Shown: positions 16,056 to 24,487 of the stretch, one piece after another
How the letters are laid out: each line of letters starts with the position of its first letter
Numbering within the stretch: the stretch's first letter is position 1
Source: an uncultured Psychroserpens sp.
GTDB taxonomy: Bacteria; Bacteroidota; Bacteroidia; Flavobacteriales; Flavobacteriaceae
Assembly: GCF_947500255.1 (NCBI RefSeq)
Contig: NZ_CANMRL010000002.1
Coordinates: 248,001 to 312,000 of the forward strand
Direction: 5' to 3'
Length of the DNA: 64,000 nucleotides
Notes under the pieces: generated by a model
Database searches by the model: none
What the model saw: the letters and a program-made list of their open reading frames with translations, nothing else
What the model was told of the DNA's origin: nothing
Made by a program: the position numbers and the translations under genes

Positions 16056-16499
16056 ATGAAAATAATAAGAACAAATTCTCAAAATTCAGAATTCAAAAGA
16101 CTAGTACAATTACTAAATTCAGATCTTGCGGGAAGAGATGGTAAGGCTCATCCTTTATCTCAATTTAATGACATCTCAAATTTAAATCATGTTGTTTTAG
16201 CATTGAAAGATGATAAAGCAATTGGTTGTGGCTCAATCTCTGAGTACAATTTCGATTCTATGGAGATTAAACGAATGTATGTCTCACCAGAAACAAGGGG
16301 TCAAAGAATTGGAGAGAAGATTTTATCTGAATTAGAAAACTGGTCTAAAGAATTAGGGTATTCAAGATGTATACTATTTATGGGATCAAAACAACCTGAA
16401 GCTGGTAAACTTTATCAAAGAAACAATTATATTTTTATAGAGAAATACGGAATACTAAAGGATATTCCAGATAGTTTGTGTCTTGCAAAGAATTTATAA
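16056..16499 (+). CDS. GNAT family N-acetyltransferase
   Basis: 147 residues with a standard GNAT domain. Motif A reads MYVSPETRGQRIGEKILSELENW (~73-95), with the acetyl-CoA-binding RGQRIG, and motif B ends LFMGSKQPEAGKLYQRNNY. The substrate is unknown; integron-borne GNATs often modify antibiotics or toxins, but nothing here shows that. It is a single-gene cassette between R13 and R14. Confidence 0.92.
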   Translation: MKIIRTNSQNSEFKRLVQLLNSDLAGRDGKAHPLSQFNDISNLNHVVLALKDDKAIGCGSISEYNFDSMEIKRMYVSPETRGQRIGEKILSELENWSKELGYSRCILFMGSKQPEAGKLYQRNNYIFIEKYGILKDIPDSLCLAKNL

Positions 16500-16507
16500 A
16501 TACAAAA

Positions 16508-16615
16508 CAGACGCACAATAATGTATAAAATTTATTACTCAAAACACGTAGCTGGTCATAGGCAAACATCTAAGAGAAATGTCTCTTCCTCTTTTAAAGT
16601 GTAACAATTTGGTTT
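16508..16615 (+). repeat. Cassette-boundary repeat R14 (very degenerate)
   Basis: GCACAATAATGTATAAAATT resembles the left arm. The rest is poorly conserved, with an inner hairpin AAGAGAAATGTCTCTT and a terminal TGTAACAATTTG recalling the right end. Confidence 0.5.
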
Positions 16616-16657
16616 TAAAATACTCTTATATTTAATCAACCTATTAAATATAAAGAC

Positions 16658-17413
16658 ATGAATTCTTCAATCAAAAAAATCAAATCGAATTCTTACTCAA
16701 ATCTATTTCTTCTATTATTTTTTATTTTTTTATCAAGTAATGTTTTCGCACAAAAAGAAGAACTTTGGTTCGGAACTTATACAGATGACAGCGGAAAAGT
16801 ACATCAAGGAAGGTATAACATCATTAAAAATGGTAGAGCTTTGACCAGCATAATTCTTGCTCCTTATGGAAAACCTGCGATGGAATTTACGATAATAAAA
16901 AATGATACTATTCAACGATTTGTTGAAGTTTCATGGCCAAATAAACCTAATAGAATTGCAACTTTAATTCAATACACAGATGGGTACTATGCTGGTAATT
17001 TTGAGGATGGCACTAAAATACTTCCAATGGTTATAAAAGAATTTAATTTTCAAGATGCCCAATTACAAGGGAACTGGTTTAAACCAAGTCAAATTGAGGT
17101 TAAAATAATTGAGAACACTATCAAACTACTTAATTCTAATGATACTTGGAATAAAAACGACAATCGAATATGCAATGATTCGAACACTAATAGTTTATTC
17201 TGCGCAATATATAAATCCTCAATCGAAATTGATGGAGAATATCGTCACTTGCGACCTGCTGTGAAGTTTATTCGAGATGCAATCCAAGAAAAGTATCCTA
17301 AAAAATATGATCATGTTTTAGTAGACTTTAATAACGCAGAAGAGATTACTTTAAAAGAATTACACGAAATTTTAAAATTGGCTAAAGAAAATCTCATTAG
17401 AGCTATAAAATAG
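16658..17413 (+). CDS. Secreted protein with C-terminal DUF6197-like segment
   Basis: 251 residues. A signal peptide ends at SSNVFAQ (~32). Residues ~35-130 form a beta-rich segment (LWFGTYTDDSGKVHQGRYNI). Residues ~150-251 (LFCAIYKSSIEIDGEYRHLR, HVLVDFNNAEEITLKELHEI) resemble the DUF6197 pattern of a Cys-bearing helix followed by DFNN and a helix. The combination of an exported beta domain with this segment is unusual. The assignment is tentative. It is a single-gene cassette between R14 and R15. Confidence 0.75.
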   Translation: MNSSIKKIKSNSYSNLFLLLFFIFLSSNVFAQKEELWFGTYTDDSGKVHQGRYNIIKNGRALTSIILAPYGKPAMEFTIIKNDTIQRFVEVSWPNKPNRIATLIQYTDGYYAGNFEDGTKILPMVIKEFNFQDAQLQGNWFKPSQIEVKIIENTIKLLNSNDTWNKNDNRICNDSNTNSLFCAIYKSSIEIDGEYRHLRPAVKFIRDAIQEKYPKKYDHVLVDFNNAEEITLKELHEILKLAKENLIRAIK

Positions 17414-17562
17414 TGGTATAAAATTAATTATTTCTGTGTGTTCTTGGACACAAGCACCGCGAAATAGCGCAAGCAAAACTCTACAAATTTTCCTCTGGTT
17501 CGTTTTCTTTTGCTAACTTAGTTCCAAGCCAACGTAACCATACAGAACAACGTTGCAAAACA
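17414..17562 (+). repeat. Cassette-boundary repeat R15
   Basis: The left arm is GTGGTATAAAATTAATTATT. The middle is CTTGGACACAAGCACCGCG, CGCAAGCAAAACTCTAC, CCTCTGGTTCGTTTTC, TTTTGCTAACTTAGTTCC. The right arm is ACCATACAGAACAACGTTGC. Confidence 0.85.
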
Positions 17563-17582
17563 TTGATACAGGATCTAAAATC

Positions 17583-18710
17583 ATGAGGCTACTATACGTT
17601 TTTATTACTTGCTCTTTTCTAACTACAATATGTCTAGCGCAAGAAAACAATTCTCAAATTACTATTGGGATTAATCATATTATTAAATCATCCAACTTAA
17701 ATGAAGAAAGAGTAATTCAGGTCTACACACCAGATGGATACTCAGAATCCGAGCAAAACTATCCTGTGCTTTACATATTGGATGGACAACAGTACTTCTT
17801 AAGTGGTGTTAGCATTCAAGAAGCCTTACGCACACCTCGTGAAATCCCTAAAATGATTGTCGTAGGTATTGCAGATAACGAATCATCAAGATGGACATGG
17901 TTTGGAGATGAAAAAGAGAAATTTTCAAATTTTTTGATTGACGAGCTTCTCCCTTTTATCAACTCTAACTACAAAACAAATAAAGAGCATATCATTTTTG
18001 GTTGGGAAGGTGCTGCTTATTATGCTAGTGAATTGATTTTAAAGCATCCTGAGGTTTTCAATGGAGCAATTATAAGTAATGGTGGATATGCTTCTAAAGA
18101 AATAGTCAAAGATTTCAACACAACCAAAGCTACTTATCTATATATGGCTAACTCAAAAAAGGATATTTATAATATAGGTTATACCGAAGAATTCCATAAG
18201 GTTTTGAAAGAACACAATCCCAAAAACCTTATTTGGAAATATGATTTGCATAATGATGAAATTCATGAAAGTTTGGCGCACTTGGCACTATACAAGGGAT
18301 TAAAGTTTTATTATCATAACTATAATTCACTTGCTTTTGAAAGCATACAACAGTATATCGAATTGGGTGGAATGGATTACTTGAATACATATTTTAGTGA
18401 ACGAGCGAAACGATTTGGTGGTAACGGAACTATAGACAATAGCACAAAAAATGGACTTATTTGGTTGGCATGGAACAGAGATAATTTTGAATATTTTAAT
18501 CTGTTTATGACCGAATTCAAAGATGTGTTGACCACAAAAAGATATGACTCTGCCTATTGGCAAAATCGTTTTGGACAATTCTATCTAAAACATAAAGACT
18601 ACCAAAACGCTATTAAATATTTTAACACAGGACTCACTAAATACCCAAGCTCAAGATTTGAAAAACAAATGAAAAAGGGGCTTATCGATGCAAAAAGCAG
18701 GAAAGATTAA
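17583..18710 (+). CDS. Esterase D-like alpha/beta hydrolase-fold protein, nucleophile Ser replaced
   Basis: 375 residues from the ATG at 17583; upstream codons lie in the repeat. A signal peptide ends near TTICLAQ (~20). The fold follows the putative-esterase family: ERVIQVYTPDGYSESEQNYPVLYILDGQQYF, IVVGIAD, FLIDELLPFINSNYKTN, then HIIFGWEGAAYYASELILKHP. The nucleophile elbow is G-W-E-G where G-x-S-x-G is expected, so the catalytic Ser is Glu. A TPR-like tail ends the protein (QNAIKYFNTGLTKYPSSRF). It may be a pseudoenzyme or binding protein. Single-gene cassette. Confidence 0.87.
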   Translation: MRLLYVFITCSFLTTICLAQENNSQITIGINHIIKSSNLNEERVIQVYTPDGYSESEQNYPVLYILDGQQYFLSGVSIQEALRTPREIPKMIVVGIADNESSRWTWFGDEKEKFSNFLIDELLPFINSNYKTNKEHIIFGWEGAAYYASELILKHPEVFNGAIISNGGYASKEIVKDFNTTKATYLYMANSKKDIYNIGYTEEFHKVLKEHNPKNLIWKYDLHNDEIHESLAHLALYKGLKFYYHNYNSLAFESIQQYIELGGMDYLNTYFSERAKRFGGNGTIDNSTKNGLIWLAWNRDNFEYFNLFMTEFKDVLTTKRYDSAYWQNRFGQFYLKHKDYQNAIKYFNTGLTKYPSSRFEKQMKKGLIDAKSRKD

Positions 18711-18715
18711 GTTAA

Positions 18716-18850
18716 ATTAAATCGTAACGTGCGAGTAATATGAACTGGCACAAGTAAAACTCTACAAATTTCCATTCGTTTCGTTTTCTTTTGCTAACTT
18801 AGTTTAACAAACATAACTTGCTATATTCAAACACCTTGGCAACAATTGAC
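18716..18850 (+). repeat. Cassette-boundary repeat R16
   Basis: The left arm is TCGTAACGTGCGAGTAAT. The middle is GAACTGGCACAAGTAAAACTC and TTTTGCTAACTTAGTTT. The right arm is GCTATATTCAAACACCTTGG, then CAACAATTG. Confidence 0.8.
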
Positions 18851-18858
18851 TTATTCTA

Positions 18859-19713
18859 ATGACACGAGATATTATTGATATCAATGACTTTACAATTCTA
18901 GTTGAGACTGCCTTTTCCAAGGAAGTCATGAAAGACTCTTGTAAATTTGATGAACCCGTTATTGCGATTGCATTTTATGGCTCTGGTAATGTAGATCTAG
19001 AAATGAGTTATCCCAATGGAAAACGTGAATTTAATTATACCAAAGGCTTAGCTCTGTCCTTTTTCGCCGATGAACATGTTGATTGTATTCATACTGTTTC
19101 ACAAGACAATCCACTTGAATGTATTGTTATAGCAACTGCAACCAGAAACTTACAAAATCTTCCCAATCAAGAAGGCGAAATATTTTCAGAACTTCTAGAT
19201 AAATTGGTTAATCCTAAAGATCACTATGTTGAAGGCCCAAGTTTTTATATGACTCCTGAAATGCATCAAATCGTCGATAGTCTTTTCAATATTGAATACG
19301 AGGGTAAAACTAAAATGATGTTTTTTAGAAGCCAAATCACTGCATTGTTATCACACTTCTTCGGGCAATTGGCATTAAATCATACGCAAGGATTTAAATC
19401 CGTAGATAAAAAACGTTTGGAAATGGCTAAAGAGATTTTATCAAATAATCTTGATAATCCGCCTTCATTAACTGAGCTTTCCAAAGAGCTAGGTTTAAAT
19501 ACTACCAAACTTAAAAAAGAATTTAAAGAGGTTTTCGGACTTCCTGTGTTCAAATATCTTCAGAATGAAAGACTAAAAACAGCTCATGGCCTTATTAGTA
19601 AAAAACAAGCTACTGTACAAGAAGCTGCTTGGCATGTAGGTTATGATAGTTTAAGCTCTTTCTCTAACGCTTTTGCAAAAAAATTTGGATACAGACCTAG
19701 CCAAATTAAATAG
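18859..19713 (+). CDS. AraC family transcriptional regulator
   Basis: 284 residues. The C-terminal ~100 residues form the double helix-turn-helix: LTELSKELGLNTTKLKKEFK and VQEAAWHVGYDSLSSFSNAF, closing FGYRPSQIK. The N-terminal ~180 residues are an effector or regulatory domain of unknown ligand. It is the first gene of a four-gene cassette with two small membrane proteins and an NmrA-like oxidoreductase, which it probably controls. Confidence 0.93.
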   Translation: MTRDIIDINDFTILVETAFSKEVMKDSCKFDEPVIAIAFYGSGNVDLEMSYPNGKREFNYTKGLALSFFADEHVDCIHTVSQDNPLECIVIATATRNLQNLPNQEGEIFSELLDKLVNPKDHYVEGPSFYMTPEMHQIVDSLFNIEYEGKTKMMFFRSQITALLSHFFGQLALNHTQGFKSVDKKRLEMAKEILSNNLDNPPSLTELSKELGLNTTKLKKEFKEVFGLPVFKYLQNERLKTAHGLISKKQATVQEAAWHVGYDSLSSFSNAFAKKFGYRPSQIK

Positions 19714-19805
19714 CTCGTCTTTTCAAACAAATCATACTTCTTTTGGAATAAGTAATCTGCTTTAGGTTGGGCTAGTTTTGTCTTGTAATCAAAAAATTAT
19801 AAGAC

Positions 19806-20210
19806 GTGAAAACTATCAAAGCAATTATAATCGGTATAGGAATTTGGATATTAGCAGTAAGTTTCTATACGCTATCATTTCAATTTCAAATCTTTGAAGA
19901 TGCAAATCAACAAGCTAATATGGTCCTGTTTAGCGTTATTATACCACTTGTGTGGTTGGGATCATATCTATACTACAAAAAAGGCAGTAAAATCCATGGC
20001 TATTTTGTAGGCCAAATATTCTTACTTGTTGCAGCATTTTTAGATGCGTTAATTACGGTCCCGCTTTTCGTTATTCCTAATGGCGGAAGTCACTACTCCT
20101 TTTTTACTGATTTCGGATTCTGGACTATCGCACTAGAGATCTTAGTAATAACCATACTATACTACTATACCATAGTGTATCCGAAAACAAAATCTTTAAA
20201 GCCTAATTAA
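19806..20210 (+). CDS. Four-TM membrane protein (DUF5367-like)
   Basis: 134 residues from a GTG at 19806. Four hydrophobic segments (~5-27, 38-56, 63-84, 100-124) with short loops. FQFQIFEDANQQANMVLFSVI and LDALITVPLFVIPNGGSHYSFF recall the DUF5367 family; the name is tentative. The stop is one base before the ATG of the DUF1772 gene, so the two are co-translated. Confidence 0.8.
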   Translation: MKTIKAIIIGIGIWILAVSFYTLSFQFQIFEDANQQANMVLFSVIIPLVWLGSYLYYKKGSKIHGYFVGQIFLLVAAFLDALITVPLFVIPNGGSHYSFFTDFGFWTIALEILVITILYYYTIVYPKTKSLKPN

Positions 20211-20211
20211 A

Positions 20212-20715
20212 ATGGAATTCAATTTAGAAACATCATTGGTATTAATAACCATAACATTAACCGGTCTAACTGCAGGTTTATGTTTTACCTGGACAAATGC
20301 CATAACTCCAGGTATAGGACAACTAAATGACATAGGTTATTTGCAAGCATTCCAGCAAATGAATAAAGCGATTATTAACCCAACATTTATAATCATTTTC
20401 TTTGGACCATTCGTCAGTAATATGATCCTGATTTATCTTAAATATCAAAATCTAGATAAGTCATTCTGGCTCTTCGTAGTGGCAGCAGCACTATTTATTC
20501 TCGGTGTAGCTTTTGTAACAGTATTCAAAAATATTCCATTAAACGAAATCCTAGATAAGACAGATTTAGCATCTGCCACAACAGAAGAACTTAAGGTACT
20601 TCGCCAAAAATTTGAGACCCCATGGAAGCAATGGCATTTAGTTAGAACAATAAGTTCTATCACATCTTTTGTACTGCTCTTAATTGGACTCTTATTAACC
20701 AATCAATCATCATAA
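20212..20715 (+). CDS. DUF1772 (anthrone oxygenase-like) membrane protein
   Basis: 167 residues with four membrane segments. The opening TGLTAGLCFTWTNAITPGIGQLNDIGYLQAFQQMNKAIINPTF is the DUF1772 signature, and the C-terminal WKQWHLVRTISSITSFVLLL matches. The family contains fungal anthrone oxygenases, but bacterial members mostly lack known reactions. It is tightly coupled to the preceding gene in the AraC cassette. Confidence 0.88.
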   Translation: MEFNLETSLVLITITLTGLTAGLCFTWTNAITPGIGQLNDIGYLQAFQQMNKAIINPTFIIIFFGPFVSNMILIYLKYQNLDKSFWLFVVAAALFILGVAFVTVFKNIPLNEILDKTDLASATTEELKVLRQKFETPWKQWHLVRTISSITSFVLLLIGLLLTNQSS

Positions 20716-20743
20716 ATAATTATAAACAATAAAAACAAAAATC

Positions 20744-21586
20744 ATGAAACAAAACATTTTAGTTATTGGAGGAACCGGGAAAACCGGAAAACGAATTGTA
20801 AACTTATTAAACAAATTAGGTCACAATGTAAGAGTTGGATCAAGAACGGCAAATCCTGCATTCGATTGGCATAATCCTGATGGATGGCCAGCTGCTCTTG
20901 AAGGAATGAACGCCGTATACATTACCTATCAACCAGACTTGGCCGTACCTGGAGCCTTGGAAGCGATAGAAGAACTGGTAAAAGTTGCCAAAAGAAGTCA
21001 TATAAAAAAGCTCGTATTACTTTCAGGAAAGGGAGAACGAGAAGCACAATTATGCGAGCAAGTTGTGATTCACTCAGGTTTAGATCATACAATTGTAAGG
21101 GCTAATTGGTTCAATCAGAATTTTAGCGAGAACTTTTTGGTTGAAGGCGTACTAAAAGGTCATGTTGCCTTACCATTTGCAGAGATGAAGATTCCATTTG
21201 TTGATGCTAATGATATTGCTGAAGTAGCTGTTAAAGCATTGACAGAAGACGAACATAATGGTAAGATATATGAGCTTACTGGACCTGAAGGACTAACCTT
21301 CGAGGAAGCTATTTCTCTAATTTCCAAAACAAGTGGAAAAGACATCCAATTCACTGGAGTAAGTATAGACACTTATGTAGCTGCTTTGAGAGCAGAAAAT
21401 TTACCTGAAGATTTTGTTTGGCTAATTGAGTATTTGTTCACAGAAGTACTTGGAAATCCAAGCAACTCGGAAATCACGAATGATATTGAGAAAGTACTCA
21501 ACAGAAAACCTATTAACTTTAAAGAATATGTAGAAAAAACATCTTCCACAGGAGTTTGGAACGTTATTGTTGAGCAATCCATCTAA
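20744..21586 (+). CDS. NmrA-like NAD(P)-binding protein
   Basis: 280 residues. The Rossmann motif VIGGTGKTGKRIVNLLNKLG (~6-25) is followed by VRVGSRT and ITYQPDLAVPGALEA. It lacks the Tyr-x3-Lys of classical SDRs, as NmrA/azoreductase-like atypical SDRs do. Likely a redox sensor or quinone/azo reductase. It is the last gene of the AraC cassette, followed by a terminator. Confidence 0.9.
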   Translation: MKQNILVIGGTGKTGKRIVNLLNKLGHNVRVGSRTANPAFDWHNPDGWPAALEGMNAVYITYQPDLAVPGALEAIEELVKVAKRSHIKKLVLLSGKGEREAQLCEQVVIHSGLDHTIVRANWFNQNFSENFLVEGVLKGHVALPFAEMKIPFVDANDIAEVAVKALTEDEHNGKIYELTGPEGLTFEEAISLISKTSGKDIQFTGVSIDTYVAALRAENLPEDFVWLIEYLFTEVLGNPSNSEITNDIEKVLNRKPINFKEYVEKTSSTGVWNVIVEQSI

Positions 21587-21596
21587 CCAATATTAT

Positions 21597-21636
21597 CCAA
21601 GGGTAGTATAAAGATAAAACTACCCTTGGTTATTTT
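21597..21636 (+). terminator. Rho-independent terminator inside a cassette
   Basis: CCAAGGGTAG and CTACCCTTGG form a perfect 10-bp stem with TTATTTT after it. It ends the AraC-NmrA cassette before repeat R17; most other cassettes have no such terminator. Confidence 0.88.
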
Positions 21637-21639
21637 GTA

Positions 21640-21775
21640 TTTAAAAATACATAAACAATTGCTCAGTTTGGATATGCTTGGAAATTTTGCCGAATTTTCA
21701 CACTCTTCGTTCCTTTTTACTAACTTAGTTCCTAGCCAACACAAATTACCATACACGAACACGCTGGTGGTTATT
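21640..21775 (+). repeat. Cassette-boundary repeat R17
   Basis: The left arm is weak (ACATAAACAATTGCTC). The internal hairpin is GGAAATT-TTGCC-GAATTTTC, then TTTACTAACTTAGTTCC. The right arm is ACCATACACGAACACGCTGG (21748-21767). Confidence 0.85.
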
Positions 21776-21803
21776 ACTAGGACAGCAAAATAAACAAAAT
21801 TAA

Positions 21804-22853
21804 ATGCTAAAAAAGTTAATATTGGGAATACTAGTTATTAGTATAATAGGTGGTGTTTTTGCTTATTATAAATACACAAGAATAATGTCGCCTAATGTTC
21901 CAGATATATTAGAAAATAATATTGTTTTTATTCCAACCAACTCATCATTTAGTGACTTAGTTGAAATTCTCCATGTCAATAATCAAATAATAGATACGGT
22001 GTCATTCCGAGAAGTATCAGAAATGATGAACTTCAAAAGTAACAAAGTGAAAGCTGGTAGATACAAAATCACCCCGTCTTGGAGCAACCGTTCTTTAATC
22101 AGTCATCTTAGAGCTGGAAAACAAGAACCCGTAAACTTAGTTTTAAATCATGGATGGTTATTAGAAGATGTTGCTGCCAAAGCATCTCATTTTATCGAAA
22201 CAGATTCTACTGATTTAATTAATCTGTTTTATAACGAAAATTTTATAAAGAAATCTGGATACACTACCGAAACCCTGATGAGTCTCTTCATTCCAAATAC
22301 CTATGAATTTTATTGGAATACTAATGAAAAAGCCTTTTTCGAAAGAATGGTTAAAGAACATAATAGTTTTTGGAATTCCAATGATAGACTTTCAAAGGCT
22401 GAAAAATTAGGATTAACAACCAATGAAGTATACACCTTAGCTTCAATTGTTGAACGAGAGATATCAAAAAATGATGAAAAAAAACGAGTAGCCGGATTGT
22501 ACCTAAATCGAATTAGAGTAGGCATGAAATTAGATGCAGACCCAACAGCAAAATTTGCTACAAGAGACTTCAAAGCGACAAGAATTTTATACAAACATAT
22601 TCGTTTCGATTCTCCATATAACACTTATTTACACAAAGGGCTTCCTCCGGGACCAATAAGTATGGCTTCTATTAAAAGTATTGATGCAGTTTTGGATTCG
22701 GAAGAGCATAATTTTTATTATATGTGTGTAGAACCAGATAATCCAGGTTATCATGTTTTTGCAGAAACTATAACCGAACATAATAGAAATGCTAGAAAGT
22801 ATCATCGCTGGTTAGATAGTATAGAGAAGAAAGTTAAAAATAACAACCGCTAA
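21804..22853 (+). CDS. mltG: Endolytic transglycosylase MltG-family protein
   Basis: 349 residues, full length for the YceG/MltG family. One N-terminal membrane anchor (~4-22), a LysM-like segment (~40-100) and the YceG domain. The catalytic Glu lies in TLASIVEREISKNDEKKRVAGLYLNR (~209-234), followed by MKLDADPTAKFA, KGLPPGPISMASIKSIDAVL and HVFAETITEHNRN. MltG cleaves nascent glycan strands at the inner membrane and sets their length. Lying between degenerate cassette repeats R17 and R18, it is either a mobile second copy or the housekeeping gene caught in the array. Confidence 0.92.
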   Translation: MLKKLILGILVISIIGGVFAYYKYTRIMSPNVPDILENNIVFIPTNSSFSDLVEILHVNNQIIDTVSFREVSEMMNFKSNKVKAGRYKITPSWSNRSLISHLRAGKQEPVNLVLNHGWLLEDVAAKASHFIETDSTDLINLFYNENFIKKSGYTTETLMSLFIPNTYEFYWNTNEKAFFERMVKEHNSFWNSNDRLSKAEKLGLTTNEVYTLASIVEREISKNDEKKRVAGLYLNRIRVGMKLDADPTAKFATRDFKATRILYKHIRFDSPYNTYLHKGLPPGPISMASIKSIDAVLDSEEHNFYYMCVEPDNPGYHVFAETITEHNRNARKYHRWLDSIEKKVKNNNR

Positions 22854-22855
22854 CA

Positions 22856-22915
22856 AAAATGGTCTAAGAAAATAGTCATCGAAGCTAAACTATAGGCGAA
22901 CACCTTAAGTATCAT
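22856..22915 (+). repeat. Cassette-boundary repeat R18 (tail of long variant)
   Basis: AAAAATGGTCTAAGAAAATA and GTCATCGAAGCTAAACTATA align with the last ~60 bases of R2 and R9 (AAAAATGACCTAGGAAAAAC). The right arm is degenerate (GGCGAACACCTTAAGTATCA). The front of the repeat is missing. Confidence 0.72.
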
Positions 22916-22927
22916 TTAAAATTAATT

Positions 22928-23245
22928 ATGGGAATCCCGAAAAAAGGAAGTAGAAAAATAGTAATTGACAATCATCAATACCGTTATATTGTATCAGGTA
23001 ACGATGGGCATATAGATCTAATTGTTGAATCTGATGAAACTAATGGACAAAGACTTGTTGTAAGCTTTGATTATGAACCCAAAGGAATCGGGTTTAGTCA
23101 AAGTCATAGCACACAAATCACTCCTGAAACAGTAAGAAAAACAATTGTGTATTCTCTTAAAAATAATTGGAATCCGAAACTGAAAGGAAAAATTCATAGA
23201 ATTAATTTAAGCGGAAGAAAAGAAGTTATAGAAAACATCACCTAA
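22928..23245 (+). CDS. Hypothetical cassette protein
   Basis: 105 residues, basic. It starts MGIPKKGSRKIVIDNHQYRY and has strand-rich stretches (HIDLIVESDETNGQRLVVSF) and a helical C-terminal half (TPETVRKTIVYSLKNNW). It is soluble and has no signal. No family recognised. Single-gene cassette between R18 and R19. Confidence 0.75.
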   Translation: MGIPKKGSRKIVIDNHQYRYIVSGNDGHIDLIVESDETNGQRLVVSFDYEPKGIGFSQSHSTQITPETVRKTIVYSLKNNWNPKLKGKIHRINLSGRKEVIENIT

Positions 23246-23249
23246 AAAC

Positions 23250-23345
23250 ATATATGCTATTACTAGTTCTCACCTAATTACAAAATCTTAAGGAGTTTCC
23301 TACTGGTTCATTTTCTTTTACTAACTTAGTTCACAATCAATACAA
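23250..23345 (+). repeat. Cassette-boundary repeat R19 (degenerate)
   Basis: The middle block is clear: AGTTTCCTACTGGTTCATTT then TTTTACTAACTTAGTTC and ACAATCAATACAAGG. The arms are not recognisable. Confidence 0.65.
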
Positions 23346-23395
23346 GGAAATTTTATAGCTGAGATCATTCCCACTAATTTAGAATTAAGACAGAT

Positions 23396-24478
23396 ATGCC
23401 GAATAAATTTTATACCATTCTACTTGTTATCTCTTTTTCTTTATTGAGCTGTGCTAAAGATGATTCACCTTCTATTCCAACAAGTAGGAGTTTTAAAATG
23501 GGATTTACGACTTGGAGTTTCGGACCTAATCTTCAGGATGTAAATACTACCTATTCGTTTATCGAAAACAATGCCGATATCTATACCGAGCATATTGATA
23601 ATAAAATTCCTTGGAATGCATGGATAAACGATTTGACTTTACCTACAGAGTTTACAAATGAAATTACAGGTAGAGCAAACAAAAGAATAAACAATAAAGA
23701 ATTACTGCTTTCGGTCAGCCTATTAAATTTAAACAGAGATGATCTTGCTGAAGATTTTGATGGCACAATTCCTTCATATACTAATCTAAATGATATTGAA
23801 ATTGAAGATGCCTATTTTAAACATATTAATTACTTAGTAAGCCAATTAATGCCTGATTATTTAGTTATAGCTATTGAAGTCAACGAATTAAGATTGAGAG
23901 CTGAAAGTAAGTGGGAATCGTATAAATTATTGATCCAAAACGTGAAGTCAAGAATTGAGCAATTATATCCAAGCTTAAATATTTCAGAATCAATATCATT
24001 ACATAACTTATATCAACCTGATATCCCAAATCCAACAGAGTATATTGATGATATTTTAGATTATATGAATCAAATGGATTTTGTAGCAATTAGCTTTTAT
24101 CCTTTTTTCAAAAACCTACACTCAAGAAATGAATTTCAAGAAGTACTCGATTTTTTGCATGATAACATCAATAAATCAATTGCTTTTGTAGAAACCAGTC
24201 ATATCGCAGAACATTTAGTTGTACCTAACTTAAACTTGTCTATTGATGGAACTGAAATTGAACAAAACATATATTTGGAAACTTTATTTGAAAATGCTCA
24301 AGAACATAATTACGAGTTTATAATTTGGTGGGCACATAGAGATTATGATGCACTTTGGGAAACATTTCCTGTTGAATTATTGGATGTTGGACAATTATGG
24401 AGAGATACAGGTCTGTTAGATGAAAGTGGAAATGAAAGGTTATCAAAAGTGACCTGGAGTCATTTTTTAAATAATTAA
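23396..24478 (+). CDS. Lipoprotein with glycoside-hydrolase-like TIM barrel
   Basis: 360 residues. The lipoprotein signal ends SFSLLSCAKD. Residues ~35-350 look like a (beta/alpha)8 barrel of the GH53/GH5 kind: MGFTTWSFGPN at the start, VIAIEVNELRLR (~160-171, Glu at the acid/base position), MDFVAISFYPFF, IAFVETSHIAEH (Glu at the nucleophile position) and FIIWWAHRDYD. This is consistent with a surface-anchored polysaccharide hydrolase such as an endo-galactanase, but the family is inferred from barrel landmarks only. Single-gene unit between R19 and R20. Confidence 0.8.
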   Translation: MPNKFYTILLVISFSLLSCAKDDSPSIPTSRSFKMGFTTWSFGPNLQDVNTTYSFIENNADIYTEHIDNKIPWNAWINDLTLPTEFTNEITGRANKRINNKELLLSVSLLNLNRDDLAEDFDGTIPSYTNLNDIEIEDAYFKHINYLVSQLMPDYLVIAIEVNELRLRAESKWESYKLLIQNVKSRIEQLYPSLNISESISLHNLYQPDIPNPTEYIDDILDYMNQMDFVAISFYPFFKNLHSRNEFQEVLDFLHDNINKSIAFVETSHIAEHLVVPNLNLSIDGTEIEQNIYLETLFENAQEHNYEFIIWWAHRDYDALWETFPVELLDVGQLWRDTGLLDESGNERLSKVTWSHFLNN

Positions 24479-24487
24479 CCATTATCA

